From positions 133,694,385 through 133,758,384 of the forward strand of contig NC_079487.1 in assembly GCF_020520425.1 (NCBI RefSeq): 64,000 bases of DNA, read 5' to 3'. The notes under the pieces are model-generated. The model was not told where the DNA came from. It saw only the letters and a list, made by a program, of their open reading frames with translations, and did no database searches. This DNA is from Spinacia oleracea (lineage: Eukaryota; Streptophyta; Magnoliopsida; Caryophyllales; Amaranthaceae). Both the position numbers and the translations under genes were made by a program. Of this stretch, positions 31,147 to 41,827 are shown piece after piece; position 1 is the stretch's first letter; each line of letters opens with the position of its first letter.

Positions 31147-34100
31147 TTATGTGGAGCTTCCGATTTCCTTCTGATGTGCCTTCTCGGCATTGTGAATCCG
31201 GCTCTTAAACATCTTCAATTCTGTTTCACATCTTTTCTTCACCTGCAACCGGTAAATAAGGACTTAAATCACTATATACAGATTAAAAACTTAGGGTTCA
31301 TATTTAACAGAATTTACAAAGGACAAACAGTTTACATACCCCTTGCCAAGGAGAAACCCCGTCTGCTGATTCGCCCTGATATAAACCACATTTGACAGTA
31401 TCAGTAACTTTTATTCAAAGGAAATGAAACAGAAAAGGAAGAAAATTTACCTGGTTACCGAGTGATGGAACACGTTTATGAAAAATCCATTGAGAATCTA
31501 CAACTCCTATTTTCTCGTATGCAGGCTGTTTTTTAAGCGTAAGCAAAACAACAAAGACATTGTAAATCAGTAAAATCACACAAAACAATATGAAGTATAC
31601 ATTTGGTGTATTGAAAGATTGAGCCAATAACCTCTACACAATTTCGAAGGGCAAAGTCGATGCCCCATCCATGGACCAAGTCATTCTGCAATGTTTTTAA
31701 GAAGAATTATGTCCATGTACTTAAACACATAGCGAAAATTAATGCACCTAGTTATGCAGTAGTTGTTTTTCAGTAATACAGACATGATTTGATCCTAAAT
31801 CTTGGGAATCACCCCTAAAGTCTTTACTAACTAAGTTAATTAGCCTCCACAATTATGAATACCTGAAGCATATGCCAAACGCAACGCCATGCTTCTCGAG
31901 AAAACACTGGTGCCATAATCTCTACAAATCTGTATTTATTAAGATCAGTATTCAGTTACCCCTATTGTGCAAATGTATTTTCAAAACAAAATCGGGTTTT
32001 GAAGAAATAGAAATTGTTCCTTAACAATACTAATCAGTTTACTTACGCGGCACAAGGGGGTAGATGTGGGTCTTTGCACCATTCTGGTTTCTCCTCTGTT
32101 TCCCTGTAAAGTGCACCCGAAAAACAACCAGAGAGTCAATCTTTGGTAAATTGTCATAGAAAGACCGAATTTTGTGGCCAAAAAAGATTGCTGTGAGTAC
32201 TTGTGAACTTCACTGTCATTTTTTTTCCTTGTTATCGGCCATGTAAATGGACTCTTAGGATCAACACCAGGTTGCGAAATCTCCAAACCGTGTTTCTTAA
32301 CCAATTCAACGTATCTGGAAATTTAACCAAGTTTAAATGATGAAAGCTACACACACAGTAAACAGCTCAAGACATTATAGTATATTATGATACATAAAGA
32401 GTGCTAACTTTTCAGAATCAAAATTCTCAACTCCCAAATCTTCATCCCAGATAAAGATGTAATCATATGGTGCTACAATGTCAGGATGTAGAAACCGTTT
32501 TGCATACCACCTTTTACCACACAATGAAAAAGGATTAGTATGATATGATACATAATCTGAATCAGTAAACCACAGCCTTGTAAAAAAATACAGAACTACT
32601 GACCATTTCGCCTGTTTTCGGGCACTAACATGGATGGCGCGTTTTGACCACTCAAATTGATCCCACTCAGTTGTCTTACCATCGTAATGGAAGAGCAGAA
32701 TAGTGAAGTTTTCTGAGAACTGTGCAACCATAGAAAAAAGAACATAAAAATCACTACAACGATGAAGTTAAAAGGGCTAGAAAGTGGTAGAAGAAAACCT
32801 TTTTAACGGCTTTGTCAATGTTTTCCCTCATATCTATACCAACTGTGAAGGTTACAAGATACTTAGGTTTGCTTTTCAGATCCTGCAAAGCCATTTTGAA
32901 CCAGCATTTTTAAACAAAATTCAAATGTCCAGGAAAATACACATAAATCTTTGCAATTTTTATAAGTTGTTTAAGCATGTTCACACATACCTCACTAGGA
33001 AGACCCCATAGTCTACGGAGATAGAGGTCAGATGTAGATGCAACTATCCCTGGCGGTAGTCTCTCTGCTCCTCTGGGATGTGATTGGATCCATTTTGGTA
33101 TCTGATACTCAATGAAAATTCATAACAAAAATGTTTTAGTTAATTATCTCAAGTAATAAGACCTTTAAAAGACCATTTTCATATACCAGAACGAAAATGC
33201 CTAAAAGCAATAAACAGAAAGCAAATTATACAGAAGAATTTGTCAGTATCAGTATGAAGAATTTGTCCGCAATGTATGGCACGAATGAATTTTGTTTCTG
33301 TAAAACGCTGTGTAACAGGAAATATTACTTGTACAATAGAAAATTGTGATTATTGGACAAACAAAGTAGATTAATGGAGATAAAACAGAATTCTTCACTA
33401 ATATAGAAGTTCAAGGAGATGATAAGTGTTCCTCCGGCACCAAAATATATGCTTGAATATGAATTTTTCTTATCAGACATAAAACTTTAACGGGGTGTTT
33501 GGTTTGGGGATTTTAGGTATGAAGTATGGGTTTAGAATAATCTAAACCCATACCATGTGTTTGGTTGGAAATTCTAAGAGTTTTAAACCTATACCTCAAA
33601 CCCAAAAGGTATGGGGTTTAGAAATCTAGAGGGGGAGGTGGGTATCGCTCATACCTTTACTCCACGTATCAAACAAAAAGAAAAAACTCATCCCCAATTT
33701 GAACCAAACATATGGTATTAAGAATCAAGTTCCAAAACCATACCACCTTGATATCATTCCTGATTCCAACCCATACCAGTTTGTGAACCAAACGTACCTA
33801 AGGAATTATATCCAACCAAAATCATCAATCACAAGAGAGCAAGAACACAATTACAAACTATTAAAGCAAACTCCTATCCTCATCTCTGATTTTCTTAGAA
33901 CTTAACATGTACAACAACAACAAAATCTTAGTTCCAAAATGATTTGGGGTCGGCTAACATGAATCGTCTTAAGAGATCGTCATTGTGACAAATCAAATCA
34001 GAAAGGAGTGGGAAATATTATAGGGGATAATAAAATAAATAAAGTTTAAAATAAATATAAGTAAAATAAGCACATTTCATACTAGCATTTTAATAAATAA

Positions 34101-35143
34101 ACTAAAATAATTTATTTTTTAAAAAACACGCAAGTGAAAGTAAGAGAGTCAAAAAGGAAGATGTATAAGTCAAATGAAGTCATCAACGTATATTGTCTCC
34201 CTCTACTTTGTCATATCCAACGCCATATTCTCTTCAATCCCATATAGGCTCATATCGTGCTCAATCACCTTCCTCCAAGTTTTCTTAGGTCTTCCCCTAC
34301 CCCTTGCAATTCTATCACTTTGCCACCCTTCTAGCCTCCTAACTGGGACATCACTTGATCTTCTGCTTACATACCCAAACCATCTTAAACGATTTCCCGT
34401 CATCTTAAACTCAATCGGTACAATCCCTACTTTCTTCCTAAAAATCTAATTCCTCAAACGATCCTTTCTTGTATGCCCACACATCCAACGTAACATGCGC
34501 ATCTCTGCCACATTCATCTTATGCACGTGGCATTGTTTCACTGCCCAACATTCCGTGCCGTATAACAACGTCGGTCAAATTGCCGTGCGGTAGAATTTTC
34601 CCTTTAATCTTTGGGGCATGCCTGGATCACATAGTAATCCCGTTGCGCTTTTCCACTTTAACCAACCTCCTTTGATTCTAAAACTTAACATGTAAAATAA
34701 TAAAATTCTATCAAATTATAAGCAATGAAAAATATGCTTTGGAGTCAGAAACTTCATGTTAATAATATAATTTTATCAAATTATAATTACAGCTTTCAAA
34801 CATGTAATGATAAAGAACAGAAAAAGTTACCTTTGTTGTATCATTTAACACTTGATTTTGTTTAACACCATCGCTCAGTTGTTGTACAGAAAAGGGCCGA
34901 ATTGCCAAAGGAAGGCAGTTCATGACTGGATTTATCTGTATTTTTGAGATGGATTGGAATGAATAATACTGAAATCAAACCAGAAAATGTAAAATATATT
35001 TTATGATTGGGAAATTAAATAGAATTGCATACCTTAGAAACTGAAAAGAGTGAAATACAAACACCAACTATAAATCCAATAATAATTCCAATGAAAGTTG
35101 TCAAAATAAGTCGCAAAGAATCATTCGGTTTTCTGCTCCTCAT
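31147..35143 (-). CDS. DUF707 family protein, tandem copy A
   Basis: A 375-aa protein of the plant DUF707 family, often labelled lysine-ketoglutarate reductase trans-splicing related, a legacy name that does not describe a reaction. Coding exons: 35033-35143, 34831-34935, 32991-33101, 32799-32882, 32604-32719, 32409-32510, 32201-32314, 32047-32103, 31863-31929, 31632-31685, 31451-31525, 31340-31375, 31147-31242 (1128 nt). Residues about 10-31 are one hydrophobic helix, so a type II Golgi or ER membrane protein is likely. Lumenal landmarks are PRGAERLPPGIV, LLFHYDGKTTEWDQFEWS, YDYIFIWDED (D198-E-D200, resembling a glycosyltransferase D-x-D) and HMLQNDLVHGWGIDFAL. The ATG at 35143 follows a TGCAG acceptor, implying a 5' UTR intron. 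No frame break is seen. Glycosyltransferase activity is inference. Copy B has the same exon lengths throughout. Confidence 0.88.
33491..33798. mobile_element. PIF/Harbinger-like MITE in gene A intron 2
   Basis: A 308-bp element with ends CGGGGTGTTTGGTTTGG / CCAAACGTACC and a TAA duplication on both sides (33488-33490, 33799-33801). The matching place in gene B intron 2 (about 40540-40600) lacks it, so it arrived after the duplication. Confidence 0.7.
33912..34682 (-). mobile_element. 5'-truncated RTE-type LINE in gene A intron 2
   Basis: On the minus strand the element ends in GATTTTGTTGTTGTTGTAC after GACCCCAAATCATTTTGGAA, the characteristic tail of plant RTE LINEs. The frame 34203-34403 reads NRLRWFGYVSRRSSDVPVRR then RGRGRPKKTWRKVI, the C-terminal end of the LINE reverse-transcriptase protein. 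Most of the element is absent (5' truncation). A target duplication ACTTAACATGTA flanks it (33900-33911, 34683-34694). Gene B retains the empty site near 41458. Confidence 0.88.
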
Positions 35144-35427
35144 TCTGCACCACCCAGCAAGGTTCAAAATTAAACAACAATTTTTTTTGAAAGTTTGAGG
35201 TCTTTTACCAAGGTTTCTCATTTTTCTAATTCTATTTACTATCCTGATTAATTGTGTATTAATCCAAGCAAAGACAGAGAAGGCCTTTTTAATTACAGTT
35301 CAAGGAAGAATCTTCAGTGATATGTTACCATAAAGAAAAGATCAGAAAATCATACATTTAGACAGACAAAAGGAAACATTAGAAATATTGATTCTATTAA
35401 GAACATAAGCTTTAAAAATTTCCATAA
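35144..35427. other. 5' flank of DUF707 gene A up to the duplication junction
   Basis: Closely similar to the region upstream of gene B until about 35417 (AAGAACATAAGCTTT), where similarity to 42137 stops. No promoter as clear as that of gene B is visible. Confidence 0.55.
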
Positions 35428-35612
35428 CGAAAATGATAAAGGTCGCAACCTTTAAGCCATGTCACAATGATGACCTGACATGCTTATGTGTCATGATTTA
35501 AACTGGAAACTAAAATATTTAACTTATATAAACTATTATACATGTTTCCAAAAAAAGGTAGGAAATCTTCATATTTTCATAGTAAAAATATTGCATTGAT
35601 AGTAAAAATATT
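35428..35612 (+). mobile_element. MITE family A, left-part fragment at the duplication junction
   Basis: Starts CGAAAATGATAAAGGTCGCA like the complete copy and follows it to GATAGTAAAAATATT, then diverges. The right end is missing. It fills the gap between the 5' end of duplication unit 1 and the 3' flank of unit 2. Confidence 0.8.
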
Positions 35613-35619
35613 CCGATTG

Positions 35620-35975
35620 AAACTTATTGAAATTATAATTACTAAGTGATTTATCATAACTTATTAGACTTGGATTTTTTTTTCTTTTCTTTTAAGGTGA
35701 GGTGAACAGACCCTTACTTAACCCAATTTGATTGACATGGAGTTTTACTTAACACAAATTTGATTGGCATGGAGTTTTAAGTAAACTAAGCCTCTTGTTA
35801 ATTGATTGTGGACTTATGACATCTTGTTTTTGCGATCATGGAGTTCTTGTATTACGTTAACCCCTACTAGTTGGCAAACTATAAAAAATTATAGATAATG
35901 TTAAAACTTATTAAGTGACATTTTTGTATTCAACCGATCATTTTTCGCCTTTTTGGCTAGCTTTGTAATGTCTCA
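35620..35975. repeat. Distal flank of tandem duplication, copy 2
   Basis: Matches 28980-29360 (see there), with a local 44-bp direct repeat of CAATTTGATTGACATGGAGT around 35723-35780 that the other copy lacks. Confidence 0.8.
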
Positions 35976-36540
35976 CTGATTTACTGTATTATTACATTAT
36001 CAAATTGTTCTACCTCCGTTCCTTAAAATAACTTTTGGAAACGGAGATAGTATGTAAAAAGTTAAGTTGAACTGAAATCAGTAGTGGTTTATACAAAATT
36101 AAACTCTACGGAGTATTTTTTTTTTCTTAAATTATCTATCTCGGTCTCCACTCTCGAACTCTTGATGTATTCTTATTCAGATGTGATTTTCTTTGTAATT
36201 TGAATAATTTCTCCAAAGAGAAAAGAGTGCAAAGACAGTCCTAGCCACATAGGTTTTACACCAATCTTTTAAAAAATGTCATGTAAATTTATAACTATGC
36301 AAGTATAAATTACATATCTCCCCCTTAAAAATTGTTTATTTATACACATTTGACAAAGAACATTGTCAACCCCTCAAAAATACCAGAGCCCTATGGACAA
36401 AATTGTTGCCTGTTATCACCAGTATAGACCTACAATTTGGTACAACTATATCTTATGTTTCTATCATTTTCCCTACAAATTTCCTTTTGCTTAATAGCAA
36501 CTCCTGCACAAAATTTCGCCATTTACCGGTGTACCGGGAC

Positions 36541-39500
36541 TTATGTGGAGCTTTCGATTTCCTTCTGTTGTGCCTTTTCGGCATTGTTAAGCCGGCTCTC
36601 GAACATCTTCCATTCCCTTTCACATCTTTTCCGAACCTGCGATAATAAGGATCAGCAACACTTCAACACCAATAAGAAATCACTAGATAAAGATTAAAAA
36701 CTTAGGGTTCCGTGCATATTTGGGCAAATTGTTTTTTACCACCTAAAATAATTGAAAATTTGTTTTTTACCACCTGAAAAAACTAAAACTTGCATTTACC
36801 ACCTAAAAAAATTAAAACTTGTTTTTTACCACATGAGAATGGATAAATAGATGAAACTGTTATGTAAGAGGCCATAATAACGGTAATGTGTCTGATATTT
36901 TCTCATCTTCCACAATTTCATGTACTTCGTATATAACTATTTTCTCTTCCCCTGCTTCTTTCTTTTCCATGAATTCACATAATCTTTCCTCCCATTAATT
37001 CACGAAATTGAAAATTCAATGGCACTAAAGAAAGGAAGGTAAAAGGAGAAAAGAAAATCGGGAGAGAGTGTGTAAAAATTTGGAGGGAAATCAAATTAGT
37101 GGGCCCCACATAACCTTTTCATCTACTTTTCCGTTTTTAGGTGGTAAAAAATAACTTTTAATTCCTTTAAGGTAGTAAAATACAAGTTTTAGTTTTTAGG
37201 TGGTAAAAAGTAATTATTCGGTTTTAATAGGTGGTAAAAAAACAATTTATCCTTCATATTTAACAGAATTCACGAAGAACAAACAATTTACATACCCCTT
37301 GCCAAGGAGAAACCCCGTCTGCTGATTCGCCCTGACATAAACCACATTTGACAGTATCAGTAACTTTTATTCAGAGGAAATGAAACAGAAAATGCAACAG
37401 CAAAAGGAAGAGAGAATTCTTATACTTGAAGAAAATTTACCTGGTTACCGAGTGATGGAACACGTTTATGAACAATCCATTGAGCATCTACAACTCCTAT
37501 TTTCTCGTATGCAGGCTGTTTTTATTGCATTAGCAAAACAAAGAATTTTAGTAAACACAAATATTAAGTGTTTTCTGAAGACACATTTGGTGTATTCAAA
37601 GATTGAGCCACAAACCTCTACACATTTTCTGAGGGCAAAGTCGATGCCCCATCCATGAACCAAGTCATTCTGCAATTTTATTGATCAAACATAGTCTAGA
37701 ATTAGAGCATGCAGTTAAGAATAAGAAGAATTATGCCCATATTCCTAAGAGCATCTACAATGGTAAGCTAATTTGACAATTAGCTTGTTATGCCACATAA
37801 GATTTCAAGCTATTTCATTGTCTAGCTAATTTGTGCTCCAATGGCTAGCAACTAGCTTGTTGTTTAAATTGGTCCCACTTGTTCCACTTGTCAATTTATT
37901 ATTTGGAAATTTTGGAAGCTAGTTGCCAAGCAAATTAGCTTGTTTAAGCTAATTTGCTTAGCCAAGCTAATTTATTATTTTCACTCCAATGGTCTAGCTA
38001 TTAGCTTGAAACTTTTATAAATTTCAAGCTAGTCCCTAGCTAAAACCATTGGGGATGCTCTAACATGGCGAAAATTAATGCACCTAGTTATGCAAATATG
38101 AATCGATCCTAAATCTTTTTATTTACCCCTACACACTTAGGCAAGCTAAATTTAGTAAAATTAGGCTTAGGCACGACAACCTGTGGGTTTGGGCCCTGTT
38201 TTGAACTTTTCAGCCTGGTCCAGCCCGACACGATGTAGAGTGGGCCTGGCTCGGCCCACGGAGGGAAATGAGAATGACCAACCCAAATCTGTCACAATCA
38301 ACATTTTAACATAATCGCACATGAAAATCTGCGATTATGTTAAACATTGTTGGGATTTACCCTTAAAAACTTTATCAACTAAGTTAGTTTTCCTCCACAA
38401 CCATGAATTTAGACAGTATTGTATACCTGAAGCATATGCCAAACACAACGCCATGCTTCTCGAGAGAACACTGGTGCCATAATCTCTACAAATCTGTATA
38501 TATTAAGATCAGTTACCCCTATTGTGCAAATGTATTTTCAAAACAAAATCGGGTTTAGAAATAGAAATTGCTCCTAAACCATACTAATCAGTTTACTTAC
38601 GCGGCACAAGGGGGTAGATGTGGGTCTTTGCACCAGCCTGGTTTCTCTTCTGTTTCCCTGCAAAAGTGCACCCAAGAAACAACCAAGAACTCAATTTTCG
38701 GTTAATTATCAAAGAAAGACCGAATTTTGGTAAACTATCTCATATAGTTATTACTTGTGAACTTCACTGTCATGTCTTTTCCTTGTCATCTGCCATGTAA
38801 ATGGACTCTTAGGATCTACACCAGGTTGCGAAATCTCCAAACCGTGTTTCTTAACCAATTCAACGTATCTGCACATTAACCAAATTTAAATGATGGAAAT
38901 TTAACCAAGTAAATAGCTCAAGACATTTGAATACAGAAAGAGTGCTAACTTTTCAGAATCAAAATTCTCGACACCCAAATCTTCATCCCAGATAAAGATG
39001 TAATCATATGGTGCTACAATGTCAGGATGTAGAAACCGTTTCGCATACCACCTTTTACCATACAATGAAAAAGGATTAGGATATGAAACATAATCTGAAT
39101 CAGTAAACCACAGCCTTGTGAAAAAAGTAAAGAACTACTAACCATTTCGTCTGTTTTCGAGCACTAACATGGATAGCGCGTTTTGACCACTCAAATTGAT
39201 CCCACTCAGTTGTCTTACCATCGTAATGGAAGAGCAGAATGGTGAAGTTGTCTGAGAACTGTGCAACCATAAAAAAAAAAGAACATAAAATCACTACAAC
39301 GATGAAGTTAATGATATGCTAGGAAAGGTGAAGGACTTGAAGGTTAGAAGGAAACCTTTTTAACTGCTTTGTCAATATTTTCTCTCATATCTATACCAAC
39401 TGTGAAGGTTACAAGATACTTAGGTTTGCTTTTCAAATCCTGCAAAGCCAATTTGAACCAACATTAGAATCAAAATTCAACTGTCTAGGAAAAAACACAT

Positions 39501-41827
39501 CAATCTTTGTGCTGATTACGTGATATATCAGGAGGGATTATTCTTGCGTGGACCCTGGTCCACAATAATATTAGTGTGGACCAAAACCAACCAATATTTT
39601 TTCTCTAATACCCATTTTACGTACATAGTGACATTTATTGTTCATATAGTGACTATAACACCAAATGTTTTAGATATAGTAACCATTTTTTAATCATGGT
39701 AGCTCTATGTTTTAAAATTGAATTGTGACTTAAAATCACATTATTCAAGCACAATATATATCAACTACACCAATTTGATGTTTTCTTCATAATAATCATA
39801 ATAAACATGCCAAAATAAATGAGAAACAAGTTGTTAACTTTGTTTTAGGCATGGACCAGGTGAATTGAAGAATTATATTATCAGGAGATCTTTGAAGTTG
39901 AAAATACACTCATGTTTCTTACTTTGCCTTCAGAACATCACTCAGAATCCATTAATCAAAAAGTGTATGTGAGAAGCAAATTAAACATCATTTGTCAAGC
40001 AAGTAGTAAGCATGTTGACATACCTCACTAGGAAGACCCCATAGTCTACGGAGATAGAGGTCAGATGTAGACGCAACTATCCCTGGCGGTAGTCTCTCTG
40101 CTCCTCTGGGATTTGTTTGGATCCATTTTGGTATCTGATGATCAATAACAAAAATCTTTCAGTTAATTATCTCAAGTAATAACAACTGTAAAAGACCAGT
40201 TTCATACACCAGAATGAAAATGCCTAAAAGCAATAAACACAAGTAAATTATACGGAAGAATTTGTCAGTATCAATATGAAGAATTCATCCGTGTCATACT
40301 GCCTAAATAGCAGTTTAACACGGATGAATTTGGTTTCTGTAAAACACCGTGTAACAGGAAATATTACTTGTACAATAGACAATTGTGATTATTGGACAAA
40401 CAAAGTAGATTAATGGAGATAAAACAGCATCATTCACTAATTTAGAGGTTCAAGCAGATGATAAGTGTAATATATGCTTGAACACAAATTTTTCTTGCAG
40501 AAAGTAAGCAGGAAAAATTGAATTGCTTATCAGAAATAAAACTTACAATCATCAACCATCTAAAACACGGGATAATGGGAATGGCAACCTTTAAGGAATT
40601 AAATCAAACCAAAATCATCAATCACAAGAAAGCAAGAACACAATGATAAATGGTTCTTCTTAGCATCCAAGTATATTGGGCTCAAGAACACAATGATAAA
40701 TGGTTCTTCCCAAAACAGTTTTAAAATCTACGAATGTTATTTGTAGAGCCTACTTGTGGCATGGAAAAGCAGCTTGCAATGTCCCTGGTTCTGTAGCCTG
40801 GGATATCATTTGTCAGTATCAAAGGTTTAATCAGAGGCTTGAGAAATGGAAACTGCTCCAAATTCAGAAAAGGGGTTTATAGAACATGTTTTGTAGCTCT
40901 GATTTACCAACTGTGGCAGGCCAGAAATGAAGTTTACTGCCACCAAAAATTAGTGTGCATAGACAGTTTCATAAAGAAACTAAAAGGAGATGTCAAGTAT
41001 AGATAATATAGTGCTAATCCTAGGATTAGCTCTCAAGATAGAATTTGGTTTAATAACATTTTTAAATGATGTATTCTTTTGATGTAATTAGGTCTTTTTT
41101 AGGCTAGTATGCCTAGAGCTGTCAAAACGGTTACTCGAGTCGGGTCTGGTCATCTCGGGTCTCGGGTCAGGTCGGGTCATTTTATCATCCGGGTGCAGGT
41201 CGGGTTCGATCAGGTTGATTATTTGTCGGGTCAGTTTTTTACAGCTCTATGCCTAGGTTTTGGTTTTGTGGTTTGGGTTTTTGTACCAGGGTCCATCCTA
41301 GATGGTTCATGGACTCATGGTGCCCTCTCCCCTTTGAGTTGTAAAAAGATGTTTGGGAATTGAAATATATATCTAAACTTGCTTACCCAAAAAAAAAGAG
41401 AACACAATGATAAACTATCAAAGCAACTCTCCTATCCTCATCCCTGATTTCTCAGGCTTAACATGTAAAATAATAAAATTTGTATCAAATTATAAGCAAT
41501 GACATAAAAGTTACCTTTGTTGTATCATTTAACACTTGGTTTTGTTGAACACCATCGCTCAGTTGTTGTACAGAAAAGGGCCGAATTGCCAAAGGAAGGC
41601 AGTTCATGACTGGATTTATCTGTATTTTTCAGATGGATTGGAATGAATAATACTGAAATCAAACCAAAAAATGTAAAATATATTTTATGATTGGGAAATT
41701 AAATAGAATTGCATACCTTAGAAACTGAAAAGAGTGAAATATAAACACCAACTATAAATCCAATAATAATTCCAATGGAAGTTGTCAAAATAAGCCGCAA
41801 AGAGTCATTCGGTTTTCTGCTCCCCAT
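36541..41827 (-). CDS. DUF707 family protein, tandem copy B
   Basis: A 375-aa protein, the tandem partner of copy A and apparently intact. Coding exons: 41717-41827, 41515-41619, 40024-40134, 39356-39439, 39143-39258, 38950-39051, 38755-38868, 38601-38657, 38427-38493, 37616-37669, 37441-37515, 37296-37331, 36541-36636. Every exon has the same length as in copy A. It starts MGSRKPNDSLRLIL, with the same hydrophobic anchor at about residues 10-31 and the same YDYIFIWDED block. Differences from copy A are mostly conservative, with the last exon the most diverged (start VRKRCEREW here, VKKRCETEL there). The ATG follows a TGCAG acceptor, so the 5' UTR is spliced. This copy retains more than 1 kb of upstream sequence with a promoter-like end near 43480, so it may be the ancestral copy. 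Introns 2, 3, 9 and 12 carry insertions that copy A lacks. Confidence 0.88.
36722..37254. mobile_element. MITE in gene B intron 12, GGTGGTAAAAA arms
   Basis: About 533 bp with arms made of repeated TTTTTTACCACCT and, inverted, AGGTGGTAAAAAA. Outer ends are GGGCAAATTG / CAATTTATCC. CATATTT stands on both sides (36715-36721, 37255-37261). Gene A has the uninterrupted GGGTTCATATTTAACAG at about 31297, so the empty site is known. Probably Mutator-like; the exact duplication is blurred by mutation at the left edge. Confidence 0.75.
37749..38060. mobile_element. PIF/Harbinger-like MITE in gene B intron 9
   Basis: A 312-bp element with ends GAGCATCTACAATGG / CCATTGGGGATGCTC and TAA on both sides (37746-37748, 38061-38063). 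The interior is rich in AAGCTAATTTG-like iterations. The corresponding intron of gene A lacks it. Confidence 0.85.
39535..39878. mobile_element. Insertion in gene B intron 3 with 9-bp duplication
   Basis: About 344 bp absent from gene A intron 3, flanked by TATCAGGAG (39526-39534, 39879-39887). The ends carry GTGGACCCTGGTCCAC and an inverted GGACCAGG, but terminal repeats are weak. Mutator-like origin is the best guess. Confidence 0.6.
40701..41397 (+). mobile_element. 5'-truncated L1-type LINE in gene B intron 2
   Basis: Ends in an A run (41389-41397) and is flanked by GAACACAATGATAAA (40686-40700, 41400-41414), a 15-bp target duplication. Its frame near 40700-40960 contains CRAYLWHGKAACNVPGSVAW and YQLWQARNEVYCHQ-like pieces, typical of the zinc-finger-like tail after plant L1 reverse transcriptase. 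It is heavily truncated at the 5' end. A 50-bp stretch at its left edge is duplicated (40634-40683, 40684-40710). A small hAT element is nested at 41116-41247. Confidence 0.8.
41116..41247. mobile_element. hAT-like mini-element nested in the LINE
   Basis: A 132-bp element with ends GAGCTGTCAAAA / TTTTTTACAGCTC and a perfect 8-bp duplication TATGCCTA (41108-41115, 41248-41255). The core is rich in CGGGTC. It inserted after the LINE. Confidence 0.85.

Noticed and set aside
34203-34403. 66-aa minus-strand open frame as a host gene
   Set aside because: It is the C-terminal fragment of an RTE LINE reverse-transcriptase protein, bounded by a target duplication.
40700-40882. Extra exon or separate gene in DUF707 B intron 2
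   Set aside because: It is L1 LINE tail sequence with poly-A and a 15-bp target duplication.
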